From Liolophura sinensis (Eukaryota > Mollusca > Polyplacophora > Chitonida > Chitonidae): a stretch of DNA of 64,000 nt. Under the pieces are notes generated by a model. That model was not told where the DNA came from, did not search any database, and saw only the letters and a list, made by a program, of their open reading frames with translations. This document shows, in pieces, positions 26,258 through 39,400 of the stretch; positions within the stretch are counted from its first letter, which is position 1, and the number at the start of each line of letters is the position of its first letter. The position numbers and the translations under genes are program-made. The stretch covers positions 7,640,017 through 7,704,016 of the forward strand of contig NC_088307.1 in the NCBI RefSeq assembly GCF_032854445.1, in the 5' to 3' direction.

Positions 26258-27837
26258 ATAATTAAGGTAAAGATGTAATAACATGTACATAATATTCATA
26301 CAAACCATTAATGACCCTGACTTAAATATTAATACATCATCTCTTATCTTCATTAACTTTGATATATTCACAACGTAGTGTGAACTCAATGTTCTCTGAG
26401 GTATAAGCCATGAATTCCTTTCATCTCTCAACAATGATAAGCTTCCGATGAATGTTTCAGCTTTGGCGCGCTTTCTGGTTCCATATATTTACCTAAGCTG
26501 CCATTACCATTTATGACAAAGAAGTCTAATAAAGCCTGGATGAATTTACATATACATGTATCTGTGGTTTTATCAAATAATATTCAGTACTTCCTCCGTG
26601 GAAAACACCTAATAGGAGATGAAGTTTCCACATAAGTGCTATGTACAGGAAACAATGAGGCTGTTGTGGATTGAAGCGCCGGCCAGCCAGCACATAACAC
26701 GTCAGGGAATATCGATAATGCAATCTCTATTATCAAATTTCTTAACCCTGGTTCTGAACAGGTTCATAATGATGCTAGATATATGGCCCTGCAGACATCC
26801 CCTGCTATGGTACAAATTTGGTTCTGCTGACAAAAGTATGATTATACATACATGTATACATAATGGTAATATCAGAACTGTTATTTGTTACCGAATATGG
26901 GCATATAGTCCCTTTACTGTGTCTTCCTGCAGTCCTATGTCACTACATGGCCATCTCCATGTTTTTAATGAACGTATCAAACTGGCACTGGTTACATGCA
27001 CTTTATAAATGTCTCAAGAAATTCATCTTCATCATACAAATCCAGTGCTGATATTAATTACAAAATACTTCATAAATATTTGTGGTAAAACAAAAATATC
27101 CAATGATATATAAAACCACGAACATGCAGCAGTGGGGTCTGCATCTTTAATACAAGCATAAAAAATGGCTTTTTTTTCTTCAAGAATTGTATTTATCAAA
27201 AATTCACACCATTAGAGTTTGAAGTAAAAAACACTCAAAATTCTTGCCTGAAAAAAATTCATTTCACTAAATCTTTTCAATGACAAACATCAATGACAAA
27301 CGTATGACTGCAAAAAGACAAGACTGTGTTCACATTGATGCCTAAAAAGGCCTCACACTAAGACATGCTAAGCCAATATGAATTTTTAGTTGACAGGTCA
27401 CTATATTGCTGCCATTACAATTCAGCCAAAAAGACAGGTGTTAATTGTTGTCTCACAAGAACAGGTGATACATGTATAAACAAATGAAAAAGTTAAATGC
27501 ATATGTACATGGCAGGATGCATACAATAGCACCTTTCTCCCCATGCAATACTGTACAGTATGCCAAATTATGCAGAACTGAACATGTAACATGTATGGTA
27601 ATCATGCTGATGGAGGTGCCATATACATTTATAAATAACTCTGCGTATAGATGTATTTGTAGCAATGCTTTCAATTTGTGGAAGATATTTCTCAGAAATG
27701 AGACAGAGCAAGCTTTATACATGTAGGTTGCAGTCAAGTTGGAAACCAATACAAATAAGGACATGCAACTTCCTTATATGGCAACGCCACAGTATTGCAA
27801 ACTGAACTGAGATGGTCAGTACACTAGCGCCCACTCT

Positions 27838-28024
27838 TATTTATTGGATTGGTGTTATACACCGTGCTTGCGAATACCCTCTATATATCGTATACCACAG
27901 CAGGCAGCATTATGCTGTTAGGAAACCAGCATGAGCTGGACCTGAACTCAGAATGACCACATTGGTGAAAGGCTCCTGTGTCAATGTGCTGCTGCATTAG
28001 GCTTAGCACTCTAATTTTCTCAGC
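27838..28024 (-). mobile_element. SINE, diverged and internally deleted
   Basis: TTATTTATTGGATTGGTGTTATAC, GCATTATGCTGTTAGGAAACC, then GGACCTGAACTCAGAATGACC and a degenerate tRNA-like head to CTCAGCCC. Confidence 0.7.
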
Positions 28025-28175
28025 CCAATGAATGTTGGGTGACAACTGAGTAAAATGGTTATGGTATTCAAAGGATGTCATATGTTGTATATAAAGTCTA
28101 TGCAGTATACACGTACTTGCATTTGTGGCCACTTTAATTCCCTGCATGCGTACATATACAAATTCCTATTCAGAT

Positions 28176-28258
28176 TGTGGTACATGTAACAAATGTGGTA
28201 CATGTAACAAATGTGGTACATGTAAGAAAATGTGGTACATAATGAATGTGGTACTTGC
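28176..28258. repeat. 18-bp tandem repeat, 4-5 copies
   Basis: Unit TGTGGTACATGTAACAAA, decaying rightward. Confidence 0.9.
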
Positions 28259-31094
28259 AAAATGTTAGGGACAAAATCTCGAGGAAGCCAGTATAAAGAT
28301 CAATCCTATGTCAGAATGTACTACGTGGCTTGATGCAGCTTCTCAACTGACCTTTGTAAACCACGAAATTGCCAAACTTTCCCCCAAAACCGTCTCCCAG
28401 ACCTGACTGTTGTTGGTCACCGATAAGCTACATGTAAAAGATAGTTCAAAGGAATGGCAGGCGATCATCCATAATACTGTGTTCCATTAGAAATGTCAGG
28501 TTAGCCTTCTAGAAGATAGCTAGGTGTTTGAGTCTGAGGCAGGCCAGTAGACCTATCTGAGCTGGCAGTTTATCTTGAGACCTAAGCATTCATTACTACA
28601 TGGCCACGAATCTACATCCAAACAATCAGGATGGGCCATCAAAGGCTAAGTTTAAAGCACACTGGTTAACCCAGGGGGCAATGGACCAGTACACTGGTAA
28701 TTGAGCTAAAATAAAAAAAAAAGCTTTCAGCGATTTGAGAACTTCTGCAAGAGACAGTTCAAAGAGCCTGAGAAAAGAATTAAGACGTCCATGTACCAGT
28801 AACTGCTGCAGGTTTTTTGAGCGATATTTGAAAGAGAAGCAATTACGCATGCCTGAAACTTTTAGCCCTGTCTTCCAACACACTCACGCATACCATGTAG
28901 ATCATACTATAATTAATAAAACACTACAATGGCCACTGTTACCATTTTCACAATGTTTTTCACAGCTTTCCATGGAGAGAATAACCTATGTTTGTCAACA
29001 TTTAATTGCAATATAGTTAAAGATGTACGACATAGAGAGTAAAGCCTGGATGCATTGACATATACATGTATCTGTGGTTTTATCAACATAAAAACCATTT
29101 AGTATAATATAAACCTTCATGTGAAGATTAACAGGTATGGTATGGGGAGTTAATAGGGTGAGTTCAAGACATGGGCTGCAGTAACAGGTGTTGCCATGCA
29201 TATGTATGTAATGTTTTTCTGAAGTCTTACCACCTGGGTCAGGCTGGGATTTAAGTCCTGCCATAGTTTTAGCCAGGGGAGGCGACCTACACTATGACAA
29301 AATTAACATGGGGGAGATAGGGAAAATTGTAAATGAGAAACTGATTCTGGCTAAAACTATGCTATCAACTGTGCTGAAGGGAAATTCCCAAAAAAGCACT
29401 AGAAAGCAGCTTTTGTTACATAAATAATGCCATATTGGATTATCCATTAAAAGGGCGCTCACTGGGTGCAATCATAAGACCTGAGATATCTGAGAGGAGG
29501 CTTTATGTAAGCCCTGGAGTGATGTATGAGATGTTAAGCACTAAACTATAGCCTCTCCTTCTCCCTCCCTCCTAGTGCCTAAGGCCGCAGGAGACTTAAC
29601 ATCTGACCACGCAAGGCCTCGAAGTCCGCAGAACAATTCTCAAGGCAGGCTTTACAAAGCCCATTCCCGGACTGATTATCATTAGATAAGCAACCTGTCT
29701 TGTTCATCTAGCCAGTAGTAACACAACAGACACTTTAATAGGGGTATAGCTAGTAGTAATAAAATGCTGATACGGCTGCTTTGGACACAAAGGGGAAGCT
29801 GCATTAATAGTGACCAAAATACATATTACATGTACTATCAAGTGCGCTTCATTGTTGAACGAATGATTATGGCTTAACACCATTTCGACAATATTGTATT
29901 GCCATGTCATAAAGCTGAGGCTGCTAGCTCTGTTGTGAATAAGCAACTTCACACCCAATTATACCACTCATGGTAATTGGCCTGGGATGCCTTGGGAACT
30001 GGCCTAGTTAGTTCCCACTATCTGACTAAACACAGTGCATTGTACCAGTAAAATCTGGATGCCTGTATGGTCTAAAGGTTGATCAGAGTATCGGGCTGTA
30101 ATGGTACATGTAGTTCCAATGACCATGCACACTCTGGCTCCAGGATCCCAAAGCAATTACAGAAATTTAAGATCATTTTAAAATTGCTATTTCTTACTGT
30201 AACAATGTAAAAATAATGCTTCACGTCATAATTGGGGGGAAGGTGATATAAAACAAATTTCAGCCAAAATAATGGCAAGGAACATACCAAGTTTAATGAC
30301 TGAAATTTTTCCTTCTAAGATTGCTTCGTGATATTTATTTTTGGCTTACATTGCGGTGGGTTTATGAATTTGGTTCAACAGAATAGAAATTCTAATATAT
30401 GTAAATTTGCACATATAGAAGCAAGGATTACTGATGAATGGTAATATTTATCAGTTTATTTACATACATAAATCAAGAATTTTTGCAGTTCTTTGGAATG
30501 TCATGGGTTTCATGGCGAGGCGAATATTTCAGCAGGGATAATTACACGATGAGCTGTTTTAGTCCTATTGGACCATTTTAATTTCTTCCAGTTTTTATGG
30601 GTTTCCAAATCATATAAATATTCAAATGAATTCTGCTTCGTCTGAGGAATAATAATAAATTGAAGAGAATGGTCTGTACTGAAACAGCTGAGAAAAGCAG
30701 TGGCTTTTGAAGTTAAACTACACTGTACATACCTGCTGTTAAAAGGTGTTTGATGTCTACAACAATGAAGAAAGAGCTGTAAAGTACTAGTATATTATCA
30801 AAAGAAAAGACAACACTTGACCCAATGTATGTATGCATCAATAACCAATCAAACATGAGTTATTTCTATGAACTGAGAACACAGCTGTTTCCGATGACGT
30901 TTTGGCTTTAAACCATATGTGTGTATGATCGAGTGACACAACACTGCGATTCTGGTGTCTCTAACAAGATGTATCCCAGGGGCCATGTAAGCATTCAAGA
31001 TGAAAAGATTAACAGATTTATGCTAATTCACCAAGCAGGCTTTGGACATTAAGGCTATTTCCACCCCTCTTCCAAAATAAACTAAATTTACAGT

Positions 31095-31322
31095 ATACTA
31101 CCCTAAATGACCATAAATTTTGTCCATGATTAAGTTGTCCCTTTTTCCTGACTCTGAGAGTTCTATTGATTTTAGAAAGGTGTTTTGAGGTTTGCCTAGA
31201 ACATGGGATGATCAAAATTTTACTGGAAAATTGTAAGTTTCAGCACCAGACAGTATGTTGTGACATTTATTTGCCTCTAAAAATGCACTTTTGTGGATGA
31301 AATTTTGGGTGATTTTGGATAT
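31095..31322 (+). mobile_element. MITE-A, complete
   Basis: About 228 bp. The left end TACCCTAAATGACCATAAAT and the right end (GAAATTTTGGGTGATTTTGG) form imperfect terminal inverted repeats of about 25 bp. The interior has GTTCTATTGATTTTAGAAAGGTG, GGATGATC, AAGTTTCAGCACCA and GACATTTATTTGCCTCTAAA. No coding capacity. Confidence 0.75.
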
Positions 31323-32458
31323 TTCTTGCCTTTCTGTTACAGTAACAAACATACCATTTATTACTTCACCTACCTCTCACCACCCAGCCACCAAATAATA
31401 ATAAACAATAACAGCTGAGTCAACATTTTTTATTACAAATTTCAACAGGTATGCTGCCAGTGCATATACATGTACTTCCACATAAACACATGATGTGTGA
31501 CAGCTGCAGCATGTACATGTAGTGTTCCACCAATTAGGCATATGAAGCATGCAGAGTTGCACAGGCAACATACTGAAGTGCAAACGTGAAAACAGCACTG
31601 GCAAAGCAATAAAATGAATATCCATTTTCGCATCACTTGTTCTTTTTTGTTTTCTTTTAGCAATCTAGAATTGTCCACAAAACTGCATAGATTGTAATTT
31701 CGCACAAATATAATGACATGGAAACTTGAATTTTTCCCTCCATATTCTTCTACAAAAGTGCTGGCTTCCAAATACCCATGTTAACTCCCATAGCATAGGC
31801 CTCAGTACTCTACCATATAGACAAGGATCTCATATTAGGTTTGGCATAGATCACAGCCCAGGAGTCATCCAGGTTACAAGAGTGGTATTTCAAAACAGCT
31901 TAGCGCGTAGAAACTCTACGCCACAAAAACTCTGATATGGAGCAGAATGACGCACCCCACAACTTGTGTGAAATGTCAAATTAAGTTTGCAGTAAAAAAG
32001 GGGAGTTGTCTTCGGCAACTGTTACATTCTAAATTTCACGGAAAGGTCAACCGCGTCTAGGCATGCGCGTCTAGCTGACCCAGAGTTTAATAACATGGCT
32101 GCGCACGGTGACCCGCTAAATACAAGCCTATTTTTTATTATGGCTAAGATTTACCAAAGAATGGTGATGTAAAGGCAAGTAGCGATTGTGGCCAAATGTG
32201 CGTAAATATTTTAGTTTCAGAATTCTCCTACTTAACTGTATGTGTATTCTAATCCGCATGCATAGGAAATGACTGAAAGGGTAGCCCTTTGTAAGCATTT
32301 TACCATATAACTCTCTGTCTAAGAGTGGCCAGCAGTCTTTGCATTTCAGTATATATAAGCCACCCTTAGACCCAGGTCTCGTGCAATCTACTGTAAGGTA
32401 GCCTGATGTTGACCTAGTAAACAATCTTGTACTAGCTACCAATGTGTGTTATACTCAC

Positions 32459-32621
32459 AGCCGATCACGTAGCCGATCGGGTTTTCTGTTCGTTCCGATG
32501 AAGCTTTCTTTCTTTTCGCCTGAGCCGCCTTCGTCTCACTGGTCTGATTTTGGTTGCCGTCGGCACCACCTTCCGGCGGCAGCATCTTTCTCCGCACTTC
32601 TCTCTCTTCGCACAACTCCAT
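32459..32621 (-). CDS. Candidate first coding exon of a divergent gene, unknown product
   Basis: On the - strand an ATG at 32621 opens 54 codons plus one base, ending at a good donor (GTGAGT, first base 32458). An in-frame stop (TAG, 32648-32646) lies 27-25 nt upstream, so this ATG is the first possible start. The peptide begins MELCEEREVRRKMLPPEGG and is hydrophilic, with a Gln/Asn/Ser/Thr-rich centre and a basic cluster (KRKKASSERT) followed by ENPIGYVIG. I do not recognise it. CpG is much denser here than in the surroundings, and the exon faces away from the stomatin-like gene 0.8 kb away. No downstream exon was identified in the window; one could lie anywhere to the left. Confidence 0.5.
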
Positions 32622-32645
32622 TAGGTCTGCAGTCTGAAGCCGACT

Positions 32646-32651
32646 CTACAT
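32646..32651 (-). promoter_or_regulatory. Minimal start-stop uORF (ATGTAG)
   Basis: ATG immediately followed by TAG, 30 nt upstream of and in frame with the ATG at 32621. If this lies in the transcribed leader it could stall initiating ribosomes. Whether it is transcribed is unknown. Confidence 0.3.
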
Positions 32652-33351
32652 CGCTCTATATCCGTGCCTCTCCCTGTCATTGGGTAGATGCTCACAGATT
32701 CCACCCAATCCTCAGCCGATCTTTCCTTCGCCTGAGCCATTTATTGATTTCAACCTGAAGGATTCATCTTGCATGTCCCGCCATTTAGCAGTTCATCGAA
32801 ACGAGGGGAATCCCCTGCACACACTGCGCTGACGTCATTATGGCAGTGTTGAGATTGCGAATACGGATGATGGACTTTCCCCGCATATACAATAGATTAC
32901 TTCTCTGATATGCATATCTTATCATGATGACTATTTGAGCGTAACTCTTGTTTGACATGTCTCATGCAAGTTTAGCATCAGGGCGTTACAGTTTTGTAAG
33001 GTATTTCGAAATAGAGTAATTTCGTAATGTCGTATTCTCATTTATAACGACACGTATGTCTCTCTTTCTGAACCGTATTTTCGTAAATTAAACTACCCAC
33101 TGCAAAATCACTCACAAACAAACCTTTCCATTTTCAATGATTTACAGAATTCATCCATGTATTATCCTTTGCTTTGTTGGCATATTTGTCTAACAGTTTC
33201 TATAACTACGGAAATCTCGATTTACGAAACCATACAGATTTCATTACCAGCGGTGAATAGAGCGAACTGACCTCATTATACATCGCAAAACTCGTGACGT
33301 TGACGGATCAGTCGCACGTAAACACTTGCTTAATAGCCGGACCATTCAGGC

Positions 33352-33358
33352 TATAAAT
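33352..33358 (+). promoter_or_regulatory. TATA box of the stomatin-like gene
   Basis: TATAAAT lies 78 bp before the start codon. A candidate initiator (TCCATTC, A at 33378) lies 26 bp downstream, which would give a 5' UTR of about 58 nt. Inferred from position and spacing only. Confidence 0.5.
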
Positions 33359-33435
33359 GTACGCGCACAGTATCTCCATTCGGAAACCAGTGCGAGGTTG
33401 TCTGTGGACGACTGCTAGCGAGCTGTGCCTATACT

Positions 33436-33493
33436 ATGTCCGCTACTAAGGGCGAATTTAGACCAATGACGAACGTAGAGGCTGGAAATGGAG
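33436..33493 (+). CDS. STOM: Stomatin-like gene, exon 1 coding part
   Basis: ATG at 33436 has A at -3. It encodes 19 residues ([19 protein letters not shown]) plus the first base of a glycine codon, ending at a strong GTAAGT donor. The phase fits exon 2 exactly (G + GC). The open frame continues into the intron to 33645, but that extension is intronic. The N-terminus is poorly conserved in the family, so support comes from the donor, phase match, CpG-containing surroundings and the TATA box about 80 bp upstream. An alternative first exon elsewhere in the 23-kb intron cannot be excluded. Confidence 0.75.
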
Positions 33494-36400
33494 GTAAGTG
33501 CCAGTCTTATTTTCGCAGAAAGCATCGAGAAAAGGTGTCAAAGCGTGACTGCCGAACCGCCGATTTTTTTGTCTCCCAATCTCAACTAAATGTGAGTTTT
33601 GTATACGAAAACGGAGCACACTTGCTGACCACGGGTCTAACATAGGTTACTGGATACCAGTACAGCGATTTTCATACCCCAGGACGTTGTCTTCGCTCCA
33701 GAAGCATTGAACGCATGAATATGAGAGAGGTTTACTCACGCAATATCTGCAGTATTTTTTTTCTCCAGCCATATCGTAAATTTTTATATATTATTTTGAA
33801 ATGGAATGCCCAGTAGCCTGAATCGTCATCATCTAGAACTGTACCATGACACTGTACTTAGGCTACATGTTCGTACACACCTGATACATGTGGATTCCAC
33901 AATTTATAATACAATGTATATCATAGGAAACAGGATTATTTTTGGACCTTTAAGAAACTTATTAAGTAATTAGGATTTATAAAGATATAACATTTAACAA
34001 GTGGTTTAAGTTAAGGCAGTCTAGAAAAATGTAAAAATCATCTAGGGTCATAAGCAGTTAATGCGCTTTTAAGTTTTGAGTTTAATTGACTCCAGACAAA
34101 AATAAATTTCTGGAATTCCAGCAGGTGCTGTAGGGCCTAATTATTTTATATATAAAAACAAAAACAAAAACAAACAACCAGAATTAGTACTGAACAAAAA
34201 GATAAAGATACAAATTGTACTACCTAAAAGTTGTACATCCATACACATCTGTGGTGTGTCCTTATTCAAACTTCTTAGAGTAGCTTACGATAGAAGGTAG
34301 GTCTATATATAGACATGAAAACATGTAAGTTTCTAGTAATTATTAGGTCCCACATGTCATCCTTGTTTAAGAGTTTTTATTTGTTTCATTTGTGTGATAA
34401 TGTATATAGGGCCTGTCAAAAATGCGAGTTCTCGGGAGTTCCACGTGAGGGCGCTCGCACATATACCGGAAGTGATCGTCAGAATCCTGGTGGTACACGG
34501 CCTTCGCGCATGAGCATTGGGCGAAGGGAGTATTTTCTGACCCCAACTGCCAGTATATGTGCGAGCGACTGCACAGGGAACTCCCCAGAACTCGTATCTT
34601 TCCTGGACCCAAACCTTTATACTTTTTTTTTGTGTCTTGTCTTAAATTGTATTAGGTTAACATAAGATTAAAAAATTACATACCCTAAATGACCACAAGT
34701 TTTGTTCATGACTAACTTGCCCTTTTTTCCTGATTCTGAGAGTTCTGTTGAGTTTAGAAAGGTGAGTTGAGGTTATCTTGGAACATGGGAAAATGTCATA
34801 TTGGAAAATTGTAAGTTTCAGTGAAAATAATATTTTGTGACATTTATTTGTCTCTAAAATGGCACCTTTGTGGGCAAAATTCGAGGTCATTTTAGTGTGT
34901 TTACTAAACAGTTATAAGTGCATGTACATGTTATTTCTCAAAGTAATTCTATTGGTGAAAGTAGGATTTTATTATGATGTTATGGACCATTGAGTCATTG
35001 AGTGCGTCCACAAGGCATGTAGGGTGTGATCAGTTTACACTGGATAATGTACCTGTGGATGTGTAAACAGCACCTAAGGGCACATCCATTAAAGAACTGC
35101 AAAAAGCCACATCACAGCTTTAGCTGGTTGCTTAGAACTCAGCTGTTTAAGATACATGTACAAGGCAGTAATGTTGGTTCAGATATCAAGGAACCTGTTT
35201 TCTACCCTATTGTTGTTTGTATGCTGTAATTTTTTTATAATGTGACTTTGATTGTATCTAAATGTAAACAGTGCATAATTCATTTTAGGCGACTGAAATT
35301 ACATGTACTAAAACTTGTATGAAGCTTGCCATGCAGATATTTCTCTTCTGTGATCACAGGGTATTTAGCTGTATTCACTTCTAAGGTTTAAACAACGTGA
35401 CAAAGCTTCAGGCTATACAGCATGAAGTGATCTTATATTTAGACTTTCCAAAAGTCAGGTGTTGAAGTTGGTTTTAAAACTCACAGTACTATATGTGTGT
35501 GTGTGTGTACTAAGCTCTAGTGCATTTTTTGTCAAGGAGAGATAAGTTGAGGAATTTTGACCACGTGTCAGGTGCATTGTAAATCTAAATATAAAGCCCT
35601 AGGGATTGATGACCGGTTAGAAGAGCAGATAAAGCTTATTCTTGTCCAAGCATCTAAATGGTACCTCCTTAAGCCAATAAATCTCTTAATGTACCTGTAC
35701 TTGTACTATCCAGATTTTTCTTTTTTTTTTTGGTCTTCATTGTAATGGCTGCTATTGTTACCATTTTGAAGGCCTTTGAGATATATGTACATGCTAATAA
35801 CTTCACAATGGTATATATATTCATGAGTAACCAAGAAGAGTATAGTCATTTAGAGAGTGACATATTTAGAGTAAATGTATACTTTGTATTTTGTAGGTTT
35901 AACTATTTCAGTTAACTTTAAATCTTGCTATGTAGTGGCTATTTGACTAGAGTAATTTGTACAGTATAACTCCAGGTTTTGAACTCTGGTGTGGACAAAT
36001 TTAATCAGTGCATGAATTTAGCTGCCTTGCATCTTTATGTAGTAGTATTTAGTAGTTCTTTGATATATCCTTGTTTATATGTATATTTTTTTTCTACTTT
36101 ATTTTGTTGATTTAATAGCCCTTTGTTCCTGTCCGGTCATACATGGGAGGGTATGGCAGCAACTTGTTGATGGTCATGGATTCCTCCCCCCCACCCCCCT
36201 TCGGCTCTGCATGGTTTCCTCCCACCAAAGTCATGATGTGTTGGTTGCCTTCGTATAAGTGAAATGTTCCTGATTATGGCCTAAAACCATTCAAATAAAT
36301 GAATGAGATAAATCAATAGCTCATCATGCTTGCATGGTTGCAGCGTCTGCAACATTGTTTTTCTATTGTATCCACTGGGAATAAACTTATCCATCCAAGC

Positions 36401-39400
36401 ATGTTTCTGAGCAGTTAGGATATCGCTGTCAGTTGAATGGGTTATAGGTATTGCATGTGTGCTTCCTGTACGGGTTGTCCATTTGTCTGGTAGTTGGATC
36501 ATAAAAACCTGAGTCGGCAATTACACTTCAGGTCTTAATACCACATTAATCGTTGGCTCTTATCGTCAAGTGAACATGAGCTTTTACATAATTTGTAGAC
36601 TTAACGTTGAATTCCAGTGTAAATCTGTTCCGCTCCGAGTCTATTCTGTCCTCAGATACTCTGGGCTGGTCTATTTATACATAGTACGAGTATTATAATT
36701 ACAGTTACCTGCAGTGTTTTGGGATTTGGTTGTATTAGATGAAAACATTAGTCCAAACAACAACTACATGTACATGTACGAATATGAGTTAATCGTTAAA
36801 ATCAGCAAGCCTTCTATTAATGACCCTTTGAACCTACGTATGTGTACCAGCAGTGTTTTGGGATTTGGCAATCCAAAGCAAGAGTAGGCTTGCTCTGAAT
36901 TCTCTCCCTTGTTACCTGCGAGATTAGTGATTGAGGTGTGAAACTACGAGAAGTGGGACCTCGCCCATTAATGCATGCTCCATGTAGGTTATGTCATCAC
37001 AGTCACAAATATTTTCCAGATGACAGAATGTGAAAAAAAAAAAGGCATGATATCTGTCTTTGAGAGTTGAAGAAATATGAAAGAGATCTCACATGAAGTT
37101 GATATTTTTCAGCTTAAAGGTAGAATATATAACACTTGACAGTTCACCAAAGCTGTCTATTGTATTTAATTAGTCTCACGATTTTTGAATTACCTCCGAA
37201 TGGATTTAAACAACACATAATGTTTAACCTGGACTTCCATACAGATTTACAAAATTGAAAGATGTCTTAAAGCTAGATCTTCAATCAGCTCATGCCACTT
37301 TAACGTAGATATTAGGCATTAACCATTTTCTGGGATCCCACCTGACCACAGCTTACTGCTACAAACTCACCCTTTAAATAGGAGAGTGACCTCAAGGGAG
37401 GTAATTCGGTGCTGCCCTATTACATGTACATGTGAGAACGTGAGTTAATCTTTAACATCAGGAGACTTTCTATTAATTACCCTTTAAGGCTATGTACAGT
37501 GTTTTGGGATGTTATTATAAATGGGCCTAAACAACAATTACATACATGTACATATGTCAGAACATGAGTTAATCCTTAACATCAGTGAGTTTTGCTCAAA
37601 AGCATTATTTCAGTCATTGAAAACAGGCTGCATTCATGAGCTTCCTGTTTCATGCTATACATGGGGAAACCTCCCAGTCGCAAGGTCGGTATACACCCGG
37701 CTTTTGTGGTGTTCCGTAGAATTATTTGGCTTGCTTTAGTCTAAAGTTACAAGTCACAAATTGAACTTCTCACTAAAGGCCTCTAATATAGTATATTACA
37801 CAGGTGTGAAGATTCATCATTATATAAGTTTGCTCAGGGCACTCAGGTATTCTCTGTCGGTATATCTTGCTACTGTATGCTCATAGTTTATAAAATGAAA
37901 ATCTTATAAAATGAAAAGCGTAAAAAACCAATCAAACAAATAAATACATATAAAGTGAAAAATTCTTGAGGGTGATGTTAAACAGCAATAATCATAAATA
38001 TTTTTTTTTTGCTGTGGCCCCCTTGGATTTAAAAAAAAAAAATACCCTAGCATATTTGAGGAAGAATTGCTACATGTAAGTTCTGTAGCTTCAAATTCCA
38101 AGTGGTTTTTAAGAAATGACCTTTAATTTAGAAACACCATGTTGTGTTCATTTTTGACAATCTCAAAATGCTTACTTGTTATGAAGTCATTTTTAGATGG
38201 CTGTGATTTTCCATTCGGACAAATGGACAAGATGTCTGGAATCAACCTAAGTTGTCCTATCCAGGTTTATAGAATATATGGCCTTTGATTGTCAGGCATT
38301 TATACCAGTATTTGAAGGTTTATCTGCTTCTGTCTTCTCTTTTCTCAGCTGAACAATAAAAATGTCATTGATGTCATATACATTTTTTGTTTTTGGTTGA
38401 CTGCCTGTGGTACAATATATTGATCAGCGGGTATCCATGGAAACGCTTGCTGTGACCTCAATTGGTGTAGAACTTCAAAGACAGCAGATTGATTTTCACC
38501 TGCATGCACATAACATGTACACCTGTACAATGATGGTCTGCCCCAATACCTGATGATGTTAACAACTGATAGATCACAGACAATTTACAGGTAATTGTAG
38601 TTAGGGGATTGGACGTGAAGCTCTGCGTGTCTTTTGATATTCTAGGACGCTGCTGAGATTCAGCTTGAGGGTGTGTCATTATACTCTTTAACTCCTGTGA
38701 TAAGAAAGTTCCCATTCATTAAGATCTCTTAAGTGCTGGTCAACTCGGTCAGAAATTAATTAGGGTAATGTAGCTCCTGCATTACAGTCTGTTTACCACT
38801 GATTCTTGAAAGTCAGACATTTAACCATGCAAATGGCCAGGAGTTTAGAGGGATAATGGAGAACTGTTTAAGGTTGCAGTGCTTTAGGGCATGCGAGGTT
38901 GCAAGGCAAGAATAGATATATGTATCGTATGTCCGTAATTGGCCAACGATTTGAGGATTATGTTCAGAATCAAGAATCCAGTTCAAGCTAGGATTTGATG
39001 TCACACTTGCATTGAAGTCAAGCTAGGATTTGAAGTCAAGCTAGGATTTGATATCAAGCTGGGATTGAAGTCAAGGGTTTGATATTATGCTAGGATTTGA
39101 TGTCAAGCTAGGATTGAAGTCAAGGATTTGATGTCAAGCTAGGATTGAAGTCGAGGATTTGATGTCAAGCTGGAATTGAAGTCAAGCTAGTAGCCAAGAC
39201 GAAACGATCCAGACAATTAATGTACATTTCATAGCTACAGGTAGTACAACGTTTAATACAATAACAGTAGAATTGTTGAAGAAATGTCTGAATACCCCAG
39301 ACACTGAGTGAATGTGCACTATACAGTGCAACATTGGATATAAACACTACACTTTTTGTGATACAACTGGCCCTGATAGCACAGTTGGTAGAGCGTCCAC

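Larger units (their letters stand above)
26258..32094. other. Largely unique intergenic or intronic sequence
   Basis: Apart from the SINE at 27.8 kb, the 18-bp repeat and MITE-A at 31.1 kb, only a dispersed segment (AAAGCCTGGATG...ACATATACATGTATCTGTGG) is shared between 26529-26580 and 29040-29090. No exon recognised. Confidence 0.5.
32622..33435. promoter_or_regulatory. Divergent intergenic promoter region
   Basis: About 0.8 kb between two outward-facing candidate start codons. The part nearest the leftward exon is GC- and CpG-rich; the part nearest the stomatin-like exon contains a TATA box. A shared promoter is an inference from the layout. Confidence 0.4.

Noticed and set aside
32095-32172. 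25-codon ORF with good start context (AACATGG)
   Set aside because: Too short and unconserved as far as can be seen; could be a leader ORF, but there is no transcript evidence.
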